DNA of 64,000 nt from a bacterium (GTDB taxonomy: Bacteria > UBP6 > UBA1177). This document shows, one piece after another, positions 19,801-29,083 of this stretch (position 1 is the stretch's first letter; each line of letters starts with the position of its first letter). The notes under the pieces were generated by a model. The model saw only the letters and a list, made by a program, of their open reading frames with translations, was not told the DNA's origin and did no database searches. Location of the stretch: the NCBI GenBank assembly GCA_017538365.1, contig JAFYIZ010000012.1:61297-125296 (forward strand), in the 5' to 3' direction. Position numbers and translations under genes: made by a program.

Positions 19801-22800
19801 ACTCCGCAGTCGTTGCAGAAATTGGTTAAACCGGCTTTAGCAAGAGACAGCGACCTTGCATCACCTTTCAATACGCCGCCTTCTTCTTTTAAATCACAGT
19901 ACTCGGGACCGCTGAGTTCATTAGGTGATTCAAGAGGATTCAAAGAATCGTACAATTTAAAGCCTTCACCGTGAATTTCTCCGTCACCGCATTTTCCATA
20001 AGAGGTTTTGCAGTCTGATGTGCAGTAATCGCCGTCTTCGGTATTTCCGTCATCGCACTTTTCTATTGATGTCTGAATTACAGTATCACCGCATCTTGCA
20101 TAAGTTCCGTCAGCTATTGTATTCTTTTTGCAGGTCGTGCTGCAGTATGCTTCAGATGAGTTGTCACTGTGGGCATCTGCACCGTCATCACACTCTTCCA
20201 ACTGTGTAATCTCATGGGTAATGGAATCTTCGTGTATCGCATAAGAATCGATAAGTCCGTCACCGCAGCGTGATGTTCCGGGTGTTATATCGTTATTGTT
20301 CCTATGCTGTTTGCGGGCACAGCCTGACAGCCAGCAATTCAGCTGACCTTCCTCGGTACAGCGTGGTGAAGAGTTACTGCAGGTTCCGCTGCTGCAAAGA
20401 CCTGTGCAGTATGTGCCGATTCCGTCGCTGCCGCCGTCACGCTCTTCGCCGTCGAGATCGAAGTATGTTCCGCTATCTCCTTTAACATAGTTATCACACT
20501 GCTCACCGGCAATAGTATCAATTTTACCGTCGCCGCAAGAACCGAAAACGTTCCAGCACCTTTTCTGAGATGATGCATCAAATATACAATACTTGTTGGT
20601 TTCCAGACAAGCCTCGTATGCTGCTCTTTCCGTGGTAGCGCGGTTAGGATATTGTTCAGCGCAGCCGCAGTCTGCATCCTTACAGTATTCGCATCTTTCG
20701 ATCTGTTCAGCTGAACTGCACCATGTGTCAGAAACATCACTGGCAGCTGCATTGTCTTTGCAGAGCTGAACCGCAAGTTCTTTCGGAGAGAGATATCTCG
20801 TTGTCATACTCAATCTATCCGCATAGGGATACTTGCAGTTTTGGTCGCCTTCGCCGCCCTCTCTGAGTTTGGTATCGTAGCAGCAGTGAAGAACACCGTC
20901 GTCAAACTTGTCAGCCACTGCCGCATTGGTTGTCAAAAGATCTTTAAGAGCCGAGCAAGAGTATGTGTGAGATCCGTCGCAGTCGACAATTCCTTTTTTC
21001 GCCATATCCTGCAGCTGAGTCGTGGTCATACCGACGAGCTCTTCGCAGAGGTACGAACGTGTGAAAGCAAAAACTCCGTCGTTGCATCTGTTGAACGTGC
21101 AGTCGTTCTTGCAGGAATCGTGATCGTTGTCGTTTCCGTCGTCACACTCTTCATTGGCATCTTTGTCCAAAACGCCGTCGCCGCATCTTGAAACAGTACA
21201 GTTCGGACGGCAGACCGCCTTTCTCTTTTCGGAATTCGTGTTGTAGACCGGATTGCCGCTGTCGTCTTTGCAGATATCGAAAAGCGTTCCGTCTTTCAGT
21301 GTGGTCTGATAAGTTCCCGTAACCGCCATATCATAGGAACCAGGCGCACCGCAGTCACATCCTTCGAGATAACGTTCGACATCTTTCGTTTTAGGAACTT
21401 TATTACCGTTTACGTAAATAAATTCACCTGTTTCAGGATTTGTCTCGTAAATAATATTTCCGTCATCATCAGTCAACGGAACCTTGTCAATGGTAAAGGC
21501 ATCCTTATCCCAAATACCGTCACCGCATCTTGAAGGTTTGCAGTTAGTTCTGCATGTTCCGTAGTTGCTGGAAGTAATATCTAAAAGTTTACCGGTCCTC
21601 GGCGTGTTGTTGTTGTCATCTCCGTTATCGCAAAGTTCAGGATCTGCGCCGTCAAAGCTGTTCGGAACATTGCAGTTCGTACTGCCTTCAGCACACGATG
21701 TTGTATCGAGTATTCCGTCGCCGCAGCGCGGTCCGAGTTCAACACATCCGGGTTCGCAGCCGTTGTATACATTTGCTTTATTATTGCTGATATCGTTACT
21801 GGAGCCTTTGTCGCATATTTCCTCAGCACCACCGATACCGTTTACACAGTCGTATCCGTTGTATTTTCCGTTTTCACAACCACTCATTCTCTGGACAACA
21901 CCGTCACCGCAGTAGTTGATCCATTTGCAGCCAGCCTGACAGTCAGTCATGTATGAAGATGACGAATCTTTGAAGAGCGAATTGCCGTTTTCATCGTATC
22001 CGGGATCGCACATTTCTTCAGAAGTATCGTTCGCATTCTTATAAGAAAGATGCTCAATGTCATAAAAACTGAATGCTCTGACACGGAAACGCGTTCCCTC
22101 TGCACCTTCCATACGTAATATGACTTTACCGGTCTTTGTTTCCGGAGCCCAGTTTCGAGATGTCGTGCCGAGACCTTTAATCGGAGAACTGTTCCTGCCG
22201 TGATACCATTTGCCGGAAATATATGTTCCTGACGGATTGTTGATATCAACGAAATAGAACGGGCTGGGATTTGAAGACGCTTCGGTAAGCTCACTACCGG
22301 ACTCGTTGTATTCCCTCATACCGGCATCAAATGCAACTTCCTCGTCAGCTACCGGAATAAGCATCAGATCGAGTTCCATCAAATATCTTACAGACGGATC
22401 GATATCAAAAGATTCTTTGAATGTCGCTGTTGCCGGATTTTCCGAGGTAGTATCTTCAGTGAGTGTGAAAAGAAGCGCGTAATTGTGAATATCGTATTCA
22501 ACCGTAACACCGCTCAAATCCCATTTTGCCGCGGGGTTATATGTGGTTATAATGCTTCCGCCGCCGGTAGTCACTGTTTTTCCGACCCAGTTTTCAAACT
22601 GCTTGTTAAGACCGTTATCAACCGTGCCGTCACCGCAGTATCTGCCGAAAACACAGCAGCGTTTGTCGCCCCAGGTGGTGTATTCCCCGTCACAGCCTTC
22701 TTCTGCGACACATGATTGACCGTATTCAACACTATAAGCCTTATCCAGCGGCTTGTTTCCTTCCATACCGTCACCGCGATCGCACTCTTCGAATTTGCCG

Positions 22801-25800
22801 GGGTAAATTTCGTTGATTTTCGGAATTTCTCCGCCGCACTTAGCAATATCCTTACAGCCTTCACAGTGACCGTATGTTCCGTTGTAGCCACCTTCGTCGC
22901 AGGTTTCCCAACCGCCGCTGACATAAATGACATATCCTTCGGATGCGCTCCAGCTTCCGATGCTCGGACAGTAGTTGTCAACTGTCAGTCCTGTGCAAGA
23001 TTCTTCTCCTTTTTCAATATACTCGTTGTTGCACTCATATCTTTCTTTGCAGTCAAGACGGCAGCTGCCGTAAGCCTTGCCGTTGTAGTTTGCAGTTCCT
23101 GCAGCAATCGTGTACTTGCCGTTTTTGTATTCGACATTCGGAAGTCCGTTGTCGCAGTTTTCTCCGGTTGCAAGATCGCCCGGGTTGCTCTCACCTACAG
23201 GAATATCACCGCAGTAAGGCGCTTTAGCAGTTTTGCAGTCGGCAGAACAGCCTGGATTGTCATTAACGAACTGTTTGTATTTGTAGACACATTCCGCAAA
23301 TTTCTCATGAATTGCGTTAACCGGGAATTTTACTCCGTTGATTTCCTCATAGCAGTCAGCTCCAGCCGAAGTATTGATGAATTCTTCGAATGTTATCGGT
23401 CTGCCGTTCAAGACAGTAACATTACCTTCGTCATCTTCAACGACACCGAGGTCGCAGACTTCCTGCGCAGGATTATCACCGCCGAGTTTAGCCTGGCAGT
23501 CAGCAACACTCTCGAAACCGTTCTGTTCAAAGAAATCATCCCGACTTGAATAACCGTTTGCAGCAAGCGTCGATGCATTAGCCGTACAAAGTGTTATATT
23601 CTGGATTTTTCCGTCGCCGCAGCGCGGTCCGAGAGCATCAGTACCGCCAATACCGCAGGTTACACTTGCGCAGCCCGGACACTTTACTTCGTCCGACTGG
23701 CAGTGGGTTTCATAGTGGCCGTTTTTATCTTTGCTGTCGCACTTTTCATCCAGTGCTGACTGAATAAAACCGTCACCGCAGTAAGCACTCGTGCAGTCTT
23801 TCTTGCAGGAACCGGTATCGACATTGGCTGCTCCGCCATCGTCGCACTCTTCGTTCGCACCGGGGACTTCTTCGCAGTTAGGATCGCCTGTGCAGTCAGA
23901 ACGCTGAATTTTACCGTCGCCGCAGTAACCCTTTTCTGTCCTCGTTTTCTGGCAGCCTACACAAATGTAGCAGAAATCGTCTTCGATTGTCGGTTTCCCG
24001 AACTCTCTGCTCGAATTGTATTCAGGGCAGACGCTTCTTTCGAGTTTATGGCTGCAGTTAACACTTACAGAATCATCGTAATAGTAGAAACCTACACCGC
24101 AGTCGCACTGTTCCGACAGAGACAAAATATTGTTCGTAGAGAAACTGTATTTTTCGCAGGCAAGACCGGCACCTTCATGGCCCTCGGTTACAACGCCGTT
24201 TTCGCAGTATTCGCTCTGGATTTTACTGTCGCCGCATTTCGGCGGATCAGCAGGATATTTCTGGCAGGGCTCGTAGAGCTGTCCGTTCTTCGTGATCTCT
24301 TCTCTTGCACAGAGTTCGCAGCTGGAGTTGTTGTAACCGCATACTCTGTTGAACCAGTCGTTTTCACAGTTTTCCCTAAAATCGCCGTCAAACGTCTGAT
24401 AACCGTCGCCGCATATATTCGTGATGACAAAAGGTCTCTCGGTCGGAGCGATCGCAATTGCCGTAGCAGTTGTCGAAGCCTCGTTTACACCGTAAGCCGT
24501 TACGAAATAAGGCGGAAGCGCACAATCCGATATATCCGGGAATGTATTCAAGCCCGAATTTACAGCGTTATAGTAAGCCGTAATCTTTTCATCGCTGCAC
24601 TGAACATTCTCAATGCTCATAATAAGAGCGGCAAGATCTTCCTTGCCTGCAGTAACATCACCGTTCCACTTGATTTCAAAAGCGTGCGGAGCCGGATCAC
24701 TCTTGAAGTTACAGTTGTTGTAGATTTCATTTGCCTTGCTTCCGCTTGTCGGCTTGATATCAGTTTGGCCGTACTTTATACCTTTGCTACCGCCGAGTCC
24801 CGGAATATTCATAATATAATCTGAAGCCGGCAGCATCGCGGCAACATTTTTCTTGCTGCCGCTGTTGTCGGTGATTTCGAAGTAGATTGCAAGAGACTGC
24901 TCATCGTCATCCTTGTCGCAAGCCCAGCCTGAGAAAGTCTGTTCAAGCGTTGGAGCATCATTATCGAAAATTCCGGAAAGCGTCGAACCTTTGACACAGA
25001 TGACACGGTGTCTTCTTGCCGTGGTGTCGACAGTTTCTGCGCATGCTTCACCGACGCAGCCTTTCAAAGCGCGGTACGAACGACCGTCTTCCATATTGAC
25101 AGCCCATGTAAACTTAGCACTGTCCTCTTTTTCGCTTACGACAGTGTTGTATGACCAGAACCAGTTGTTTCTGACGCACTTATTGTCAATACAGAGGAAA
25201 CTTCCGTCAGCTTTGCACTTCAAATCACCGAAAGGATCTATTGAAACACATCTGCCGCCGATACAATCCATATAATCATCATGGCACGGATCGCTGTCTT
25301 CCGGATTGCATGTAGCATAAGTACTTTCGGTCTTCGAACAGGTCTCGCTGTTCGGCACACCTCTGCTGTATTCAAGATCAGGATATGCCGTTGCAGGATC
25401 GTAAAGGTCGAAATCGACAATCGAATAAAGCTGGTTGATGTTCGGAAGCGTCCAGCCGCCCATCGCCTCGCCGCAAGTCTGACCTTCACTATTGGTAAAC
25501 GAACAGATTCCGGCGACTTCAACGGTTTCACCGTCCAAAATCGTAGTTTTCGGTATTGTGGTGATAGTATAAGTTTTGTTGCAGTATTTCGGGCGATATG
25601 GTGTTCCGCCGCAGACAACCCTTTCGGTATATGTGGTCGGGCAGATTTTCGCATCAGCCAGAGTTATTGAGGAATCTTCGCAGCGGTTGTAGGAACAGTC
25701 GCAGTCGTATGAGTTCGGGTTTGAAGTGTCGCAGTGTTTACCGTAACCTTCGTCTTTCAAATTACCGTTTACACAGTCGACATTGACAGGACTGCCGCCC

Positions 25801-28800
25801 GACAACTGAATTTTTCTGCATTTGTCCGGGTTGTTCGGGTCCTGAATCCAGCCCTCAGCCGTACACTTGTTGACCTTGTCGGCAAAATTCGTGTAGCACT
25901 TGAGCGTGGAACCTTCCGTAATCAGGTAACCTTCAGACGGACATTCCCTTTTGCAGTAATATTCCGGATCAGTTCCGCCTTCTCCGCCTGTGTGACCGAG
26001 GGTGTATCCGGTATTACACGTCTGGCACTTGCCGTTAAAGTATTCTCCGGAAGAGCAACTGTAGCAGTGATATTCCCCGTCATACCAGACAAGGGAACCG
26101 TTCTTGCACTTGTAGCATTTTCCGTCTGATCCTACATAATTGTAACCGTCCGGGCAGATTTTCTCCGGATCTTTCCACTGTGCCGCACTCGCAACCGATC
26201 CGTCCGGATTGGTTGCTGTCGCATAGTAAAAATTCGAATCAGGTATCGCCCCGATCCATTCGATGAGGTTACCTTCATCATCGAAGACATATTTGTTTAC
26301 CGTTGCACAGCATGTACCCTCTTGCGCGTTTTTATTCTTTTGCATACGGCACAGCGGATATTTTGTTGTTCCGGTAGTTCTGACTCTTTTATCAACCCAA
26401 TAAGTGCCCCATTGCTGAATATCACCTTCATAAATATATTTGTAGCAGTTTGAATATTCACACCTTCCGTCATCTTCTTCCAATGTTCTCAACGGCGAAG
26501 TCGGGCATCTCTTGTCTGCACTGTAATAATTGTTTGAAGTCGGATTCTTCTCAACGACATCGTCATAAACATTGTATCCGACTTCGTCGTTGCTCAGGCA
26601 TCTTCCGTCAGACTGCTCGGTGTAGCCGGCAGGACATCCCGGTGAAACGATGCCTTCGTTGCAGCCGACTTCCCTGCCGACACATTTCTGTTCATCAGCA
26701 GGTTTACATTCCGTGGAAGTGCTATACTTGTAACACTTGTTGTCTGCTTCCAGCACGTAACCAGACTTACATGTACAGCAGTATTTAAATGTAAAATTTG
26801 CACTACTCAGTTCATTTTTGTATGTCCACACATAACCGTCTGGACAATAATACCTATATTTGAGAAGATGACCTTCATAGTAGGATTCGGATACAGCTTT
26901 TCTGCATTGCTGATCAGGAGTATTGGGACCGTCTGCAATCCCTGTAGTAATCGTGAGGGTATCGTCGCATACACTGCCGTTGTAATAGCATTTTCCCCAG
27001 TAATCGGATTCATCCTGATTCAGAACCGTTCCAGTTGAAGAAACTTTTTTCTGGAGCTCAGAATAATTCGTGCTGCAAACCGGTGGCTGACACTGTATCG
27101 CCGCACCTTTGAATCTGCAGAAATCACCTCCGGCAATATCGTCGTAGTTGCTTTGCGGAGAAGGACAGATACGTTCAGGACATTTAAGAACGTTGCCTTC
27201 ACTGCCGCCGACAGAGTATTCACGGCACTTGTTGATAGCTTTCTGCCAGCTGTCAACCCACTCGCCCGTATCGGCGAACTGCAGCTGCGTCGCATTATCG
27301 GTAACAACTTCATCGCCGCCGAACTTGGTTATCTTGAACCTCGTTTTGACGTCTCCGCTCTCTGTGTAATAAGAATAAGTGAGGGTATGACCGTCCGGAT
27401 TGCAGTCTGAATCAGAAATATAGACGCTTATCAAATCCGGTCCGAAAGTACCTTCATCATCGTCGTAATCGTCGGAATTGGCGAAATATGCGAGCTGACC
27501 GGTTCCCTGAGCAAGAGTTTTGCCGCCGCAGCCGTTGCCCTGCCTAATCGTGATGATTGAAGTTGAACTGTTTGACTTGAAAAGGTATTTAGAGCCTCTT
27601 TTCAAAGAAAAAGAAGCATATTTTTTCGAATCAAGATCGATGTGACCACCATCTCCAAAATTATCAGAGCTTTCGTCATCGGAATCGACGATTTCCGCAC
27701 CGGACTGCATTCCTTCGCAACCCTGACAGTCATAGCGCTGCCAGTGAAGAGGATATGTGTAAATATAGGACGCAACAACACACGGTGAATCGGCCTGTGC
27801 CGGGTTACATGAAGACGATGCAACAACCGGGAAACCGTCATCATCAGTAACGACCGTTTTGGAGCCGTCGCCGTTTACTGTCGCCTGATATGTTCCGACA
27901 GTCGTGTCGAAACAGCTGAGCCAGTTGTTGTCACCGGTAACGGGGTTTTTCTGCGGAGCACACTGATAGCAGTTGTACTCGCTGAAAAGAAGCGTTACTT
28001 TGCCGTTAAAGTTTGACTGCCACTCAAGAACGGTCTGTTTTGTTCCGACAGGGCAGTAAGTATTACCGTTTTCGATGTATGAAACTTCGGAATCATCGCC
28101 GTAAGCAAGGAAATCGCCGCATGCGTCTTCTTCGCCGGCGTTGTTGACTGTGCCTTTGAAAAGAGTGAGCTGAGTATCGTGAATCGCAGATTTGCATGTC
28201 GACCATCTGTAAATCTGGTTTTCCTTGACCTCGAAAGTGATATAGCTTCCGGGTTTGATCCAGCTGTCGAGATCGGCATCAGTGTAATTGGCAGCACCGA
28301 ACTCCTGAATTGCGGTCCATGAAGGAGCCGTGGCAACATTGTCTGCCTTCGCCGCATTGCCGCCGGAGAGTTTGAAATCACTGGAAGCACCGCAGACATC
28401 GCAGTGTTCCGATGAAGTCCTGCGCCATTTTACGGTCGTGGTCTGGTTGCCTGTTGTTTTCTGGCACTCCTTGAATTCACCGGTATATGCACCACCGGCT
28501 GTTTTCTGAGCTTCGTAGTTCGTGACAAGAAGAACTACGCTTCCCGTGAAAGTCGCCTTCCATTCAAGCTGCGACTGGTTTCTGTAACCGTCGGAATTGC
28601 TGTATGCCAGGAAATTAGCGGTAGTCGAGCATGCATTACCATCAATAAGAGTAAGCTCTGTATCGAAAGGAAGCAGACAGTAGCCGTCAACACAGCGGAG
28701 ACCTGTGTCGGATGACAACTCGTAACTTACAGCACATTCGTTATCGGAATCACACGGTTTTGCATAGTCACCGGTGAAAGCATCTTCCTTGCCTTCGGTT

Positions 28801-29069
28801 GACCACTGGTAGATTTCACCTTCTACAACCGAAAAACGGAGATAATCGCCGCCGTGAACACGTACCGTCGTCGTGACCTCAGTCCATGAAGGAGAGTAAG
28901 TCGGATCGTTGAAGGGTGCAACGTTGTAGCTGTCGCCCGTGCTGCATCCGTTCATTTTGTGACAACCGTCATTCGATGCAGTGGCCGCAAGAAGCTGCGC
29001 ACTGAAGAGGAAAAACGCACATAAAGCAAAAATTATCGTTTTTGCCGCGAAATTCTTTGTATTTTTCAT
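13803..29069 (-). CDS. Giant (5,088-residue) secreted Cys-rich repeat protein with Gly-rich and LamG domains
   Basis: A signal peptide ends near AATA at about residue 30. Three related Cys-containing modules follow to about 550, then a Cys-rich stretch with an Lcl/DUF1566-like part (LPNINQLYSIVDF, about 1180-1365). From about 1550 to 4010 there are dozens of CGDG...E.CD(D/N)G disulphide repeats, interrupted by beta-rich inserts such as YGWACDPDHP. A Gly-rich domain (about 4040-4270), six 67-residue Cys modules, a jelly-roll-like domain and a LamG-like domain (about 4880-5088) complete it. There are no membrane anchors or transpeptidase motifs. The start at 29069 follows GGAGGG; the open frame reaches 12 bases further. 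It is last in the pilin/PilY1 operon, so I infer a surface adhesin or matrix protein; binding target unknown. Confidence 0.85.
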   Translation of the reverse strand: MKNTKNFAAKTIIFALCAFFLFSAQLLAATASNDGCHKMNGCSTGDSYNVAPFNDPTYSPSWTEVTTTVRVHGGDYLRFSVVEGEIYQWSTEGKEDAFTGDYAKPCDSDNECAVSYELSSDTGLRCVDGYCLLPFDTELTLIDGNACSTTANFLAYSNSDGYRNQSQLEWKATFTGSVVLLVTNYEAQKTAGGAYTGEFKECQKTTGNQTTTVKWRRTSSEHCDVCGASSDFKLSGGNAAKADNVATAPSWTAIQEFGAANYTDADLDSWIKPGSYITFEVKENQIYRWSTCKSAIHDTQLTLFKGTVNNAGEEDACGDFLAYGDDSEVSYIENGNTYCPVGTKQTVLEWQSNFNGKVTLLFSEYNCYQCAPQKNPVTGDNNWLSCFDTTVGTYQATVNGDGSKTVVTDDDGFPVVASSSCNPAQADSPCVVASYIYTYPLHWQRYDCQGCEGMQSGAEIVDSDDESSDNFGDGGHIDLDSKKYASFSLKRGSKYLFKSNSSTSIITIRQGNGCGGKTLAQGTGQLAYFANSDDYDDDEGTFGPDLISVYISDSDCNPDGHTLTYSYYTESGDVKTRFKITKFGGDEVVTDNATQLQFADTGEWVDSWQKAINKCREYSVGGSEGNVLKCPERICPSPQSNYDDIAGGDFCRFKGAAIQCQPPVCSTNYSELQKKVSSTGTVLNQDESDYWGKCYYNGSVCDDTLTITTGIADGPNTPDQQCRKAVSESYYEGHLLKYRYYCPDGYVWTYKNELSSANFTFKYCCTCKSGYVLEADNKCYKYSTSTECKPADEQKCVGREVGCNEGIVSPGCPAGYTEQSDGRCLSNDEVGYNVYDDVVEKNPTSNNYYSADKRCPTSPLRTLEEDDGRCEYSNCYKYIYEGDIQQWGTYWVDKRVRTTGTTKYPLCRMQKNKNAQEGTCCATVNKYVFDDEGNLIEWIGAIPDSNFYYATATNPDGSVASAAQWKDPEKICPDGYNYVGSDGKCYKCKNGSLVWYDGEYHCYSCSSGEYFNGKCQTCNTGYTLGHTGGEGGTDPEYYCKRECPSEGYLITEGSTLKCYTNFADKVNKCTAEGWIQDPNNPDKCRKIQLSGGSPVNVDCVNGNLKDEGYGKHCDTSNPNSYDCDCSYNRCEDSSITLADAKICPTTYTERVVCGGTPYRPKYCNKTYTITTIPKTTILDGETVEVAGICSFTNSEGQTCGEAMGGWTLPNINQLYSIVDFDLYDPATAYPDLEYSRGVPNSETCSKTESTYATCNPEDSDPCHDDYMDCIGGRCVSIDPFGDLKCKADGSFLCIDNKCVRNNWFWSYNTVVSEKEDSAKFTWAVNMEDGRSYRALKGCVGEACAETVDTTARRHRVICVKGSTLSGIFDNDAPTLEQTFSGWACDKDDDEQSLAIYFEITDNSGSKKNVAAMLPASDYIMNIPGLGGSKGIKYGQTDIKPTSGSKANEIYNNCNFKSDPAPHAFEIKWNGDVTAGKEDLAALIMSIENVQCSDEKITAYYNAVNSGLNTFPDISDCALPPYFVTAYGVNEASTTATAIAIAPTERPFVITNICGDGYQTFDGDFRENCENDWFNRVCGYNNSSCELCAREEITKNGQLYEPCQKYPADPPKCGDSKIQSEYCENGVVTEGHEGAGLACEKYSFSTNNILSLSEQCDCGVGFYYYDDSVSVNCSHKLERSVCPEYNSSREFGKPTIEDDFCYICVGCQKTRTEKGYCGDGKIQRSDCTGDPNCEEVPGANEECDDGGAANVDTGSCKKDCTSAYCGDGFIQSALDEKCDSKDKNGHYETHCQSDEVKCPGCASVTCGIGGTDALGPRCGDGKIQNITLCTANASTLAANGYSSRDDFFEQNGFESVADCQAKLGGDNPAQEVCDLGVVEDDEGNVTVLNGRPITFEEFINTSAGADCYEEINGVKFPVNAIHEKFAECVYKYKQFVNDNPGCSADCKTAKAPYCGDIPVGESNPGDLATGENCDNGLPNVEYKNGKYTIAAGTANYNGKAYGSCRLDCKERYECNNEYIEKGEESCTGLTVDNYCPSIGSWSASEGYVIYVSGGWETCDEGGYNGTYGHCEGCKDIAKCGGEIPKINEIYPGKFEECDRGDGMEGNKPLDKAYSVEYGQSCVAEEGCDGEYTTWGDKRCCVFGRYCGDGTVDNGLNKQFENWVGKTVTTGGGSIITTYNPAAKWDLSGVTVEYDIHNYALLFTLTEDTTSENPATATFKESFDIDPSVRYLMELDLMLIPVADEEVAFDAGMREYNESGSELTEASSNPSPFYFVDINNPSGTYISGKWYHGRNSSPIKGLGTTSRNWAPETKTGKVILRMEGAEGTRFRVRAFSFYDIEHLSYKNANDTSEEMCDPGYDENGNSLFKDSSSSYMTDCQAGCKWINYCGDGVVQRMSGCENGKYNGYDCVNGIGGAEEICDKGSSNDISNNKANVYNGCEPGCVELGPRCGDGILDTTSCAEGSTNCNVPNSFDGADPELCDNGDDNNNTPRTGKLLDITSSNYGTCRTNCKPSRCGDGIWDKDAFTIDKVPLTDDDGNIIYETNPETGEFIYVNGNKVPKTKDVERYLEGCDCGAPGSYDMAVTGTYQTTLKDGTLFDICKDDSGNPVYNTNSEKRKAVCRPNCTVSRCGDGVLDKDANEECDDGNDNDHDSCKNDCTFNRCNDGVFAFTRSYLCEELVGMTTTQLQDMAKKGIVDCDGSHTYSCSALKDLLTTNAAVADKFDDGVLHCCYDTKLREGGEGDQNCKYPYADRLSMTTRYLSPKELAVQLCKDNAAASDVSDTWCSSAEQIERCEYCKDADCGCAEQYPNRATTERAAYEACLETNKYCIFDASSQKRCWNVFGSCGDGKIDTIAGEQCDNYVKGDSGTYFDLDGEERDGGSDGIGTYCTGLCSSGTCSNSSPRCTEEGQLNCWLSGCARKQHRNNNDITPGTSRCGDGLIDSYAIHEDSITHEITQLEECDDGADAHSDNSSEAYCSTTCKKNTIADGTYARCGDTVIQTSIEKCDDGNTEDGDYCTSDCKTSYGKCGDGEIHGEGFKLYDSLNPLESPNELSGPEYCDLKEEGGVLKGDARSLSLAKAGLTNFCNDCGVDLVPFTCGDKKRNQRFEGCDFGTGNNDGAIECSDAIKVSSNGTYQDFGLCTEKSLGTKCYSGCKSDAIGGLIQAVSFGVYGWACDPDHPMTHKDNFVILKFVDKDGTELEGSPVTLKTDWNFGENDEDLKGATDINGYAIDQNFTVKACGGGSKHGWFFNPSKATGVTFINGPYTVRAYARSLDSGEKTGGDTATDVTKMVFLGEASFVMSMSCGDRFTSKCSDITVRIKATNDDGTPTYKDISWEDNKVCVDSDLYDRPCSGYGLENGKACKSEKCDNGTNYNGSEYDCGSDCQWTKCGDSNVQSKAGTSYFSGYEFRPAANRAKPKDPEECEGSVTEGCDTVFKNKKPADGINNDLQSNETNCVAEKCKWNVNNVCKVQSDCPALSTAEMYVNNFGDGKLYKKEASTYIKYVNASGNNVPKYTRTWSGDFETGYWPTAETKVQHYSSSLTGAAATCAFECVDDLIWDGTKCVGRDGENGHGKLTHDCGTTACPDTVNGVWAGSTAGSPSSDQCYGGTTNPQIDYYTEIDGNGNIKAFHKNGNTKEYYSGSGPVAEYGSVANGKNCIYTCPTNSVYGSDKVCHIGGILHTCKTPANANTFTDNRVWVKVWKDENGHVKMEPLPESGEGAVLKIQRTLNSGCGNEGVECYYEPSETPDLDPIEVNDGEKGIIKQLNILGVYNEDDPDSTLKRCFYTCKSGYKMNDDGTACVSAVATEGAQCGGNTVIHSEHCDLITGTGMAGGRGCRFTPDAHELCEDKDNNGKYKTSGSTSYCKSDCGVSDEEAFLDCVENHPSDYKTACAAGQYGRIGAGKYSCGDGVVQYKSSETCFGVNCNMVTTENYPKADVSNFSESEQCDGADSRKNLCDRWLTMNNKPTSSSYYETTTSPGCTTACKLKDVSHNTCGFCGDGVVTSGKEACEATTEGIVFESDEVFDCKSETITSSGTAGTTYTYKTPVTGIYTITVKGARGGHGYHTQGNGGDGADGDGGSRAPGLVITAKYFIKAGQTLSYIFGGVGNGAASVGTRGYDAQTGGSGCHKGKDSSGGKEGHSSSYRSGAGGAGGGSSCVKIGTQTLIEAYGGGGGGGGKGGYWWYSDASAGDGASGSSGGSGGSGAGSYGADGGNGGNGGRYSDSSYSYYYPTTSGSDYYFVSGSYTTSTNDGSGSVTITLEKYAPCTDSCQFETNTSNFIAPNNKKIACTGLPVNAVWSSNNSTSKTITQSFSSGSWSPDNAGSYNTSTYADACYFKCASGYTYEDSQCINEKYVECTTKPTNSEWTYNNSNSQTIKQTWNGSGWTPSNTGSYNTTPDANQCRFKCKSGYTYEGGLCINKKTVSCGTIPSGAVPNTVSSITQNWTPSGGWQPAATWQYNTTGSTTECRYKCNTNYTWTDNSYCKADSHSADCSAKPANTDWNTVSSITQTWNGSSWQPSATSVYNTTASSTECRYKCINSFHTENSGVSCVSNTKTQNCGTLPANAEWNSVSSYQQNWTGSAWNPADSTLTHNDTASTTSCRFKCKTHYPWDSSSSTCKAETKTFTCSGKPANSVWTYTNSDTQTYTQTWNGSTFAPADSSASYGTSSSASTCKYKCNSGYDWKNNKCIKTHYSWGFESNLPGDWISQVSNTYWGRTSSGSYGLGNGLNSASLPGPKEGSYAMCSTNTGDYHGTVANLIVEVTIPSEYEKGTLSFSYTGTSEKNWDVFHVYLDPTQSDIDYNSNSCSNSATQIVCTYGSDHLTWNPVSISNLAPGKHRILFKYRKDGSVSTSADRYCIDNLTLDYVSCSDSLKSAPLYLKLNEGSGSTTANSGTAGGSYSISGGSWDSSGKRSKAYNFTGSTTVSTGISKYTNSFTMMAWVKVTSGYTITLDTGQYAGTSGQHYLFGANHEGGNAGAGLSVGTNGILATAHGDGYMPGLAVYSGDIGTGWRHVAVVFNNKTPSIYLDGVLVTTGSAASHGNVYSPTNIGSGSYGEFYGSVDDVRIIGSALSAEEVMAEYGKLATCSSL
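14995..16215 (-). repeat. Six tandem coding repeats of a 67-residue Cys module
   Basis: Within the giant gene, six consecutive units share the plan C-x3-P-x-(N/G)-x2-W ... W-x-P ... Y ... C-(R/K/Y)-(F/Y)-K-C ... C, with recurrent motifs such as ITQTWNGSSW and TECRYKCN. They have diverged at DNA level but clearly arose by tandem duplication. I do not recognise a named domain. Confidence 0.75.
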
Positions 29070-29083
29070 TTTTCCCTCCACCG

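Noticed and set aside
13850-28500. Many long open frames on the plus strand opposite the giant gene
   Set aside because: They are antisense shadows created by Cys/Gly/Asp-rich codon bias; none has a ribosome site, signal or recognisable domain.
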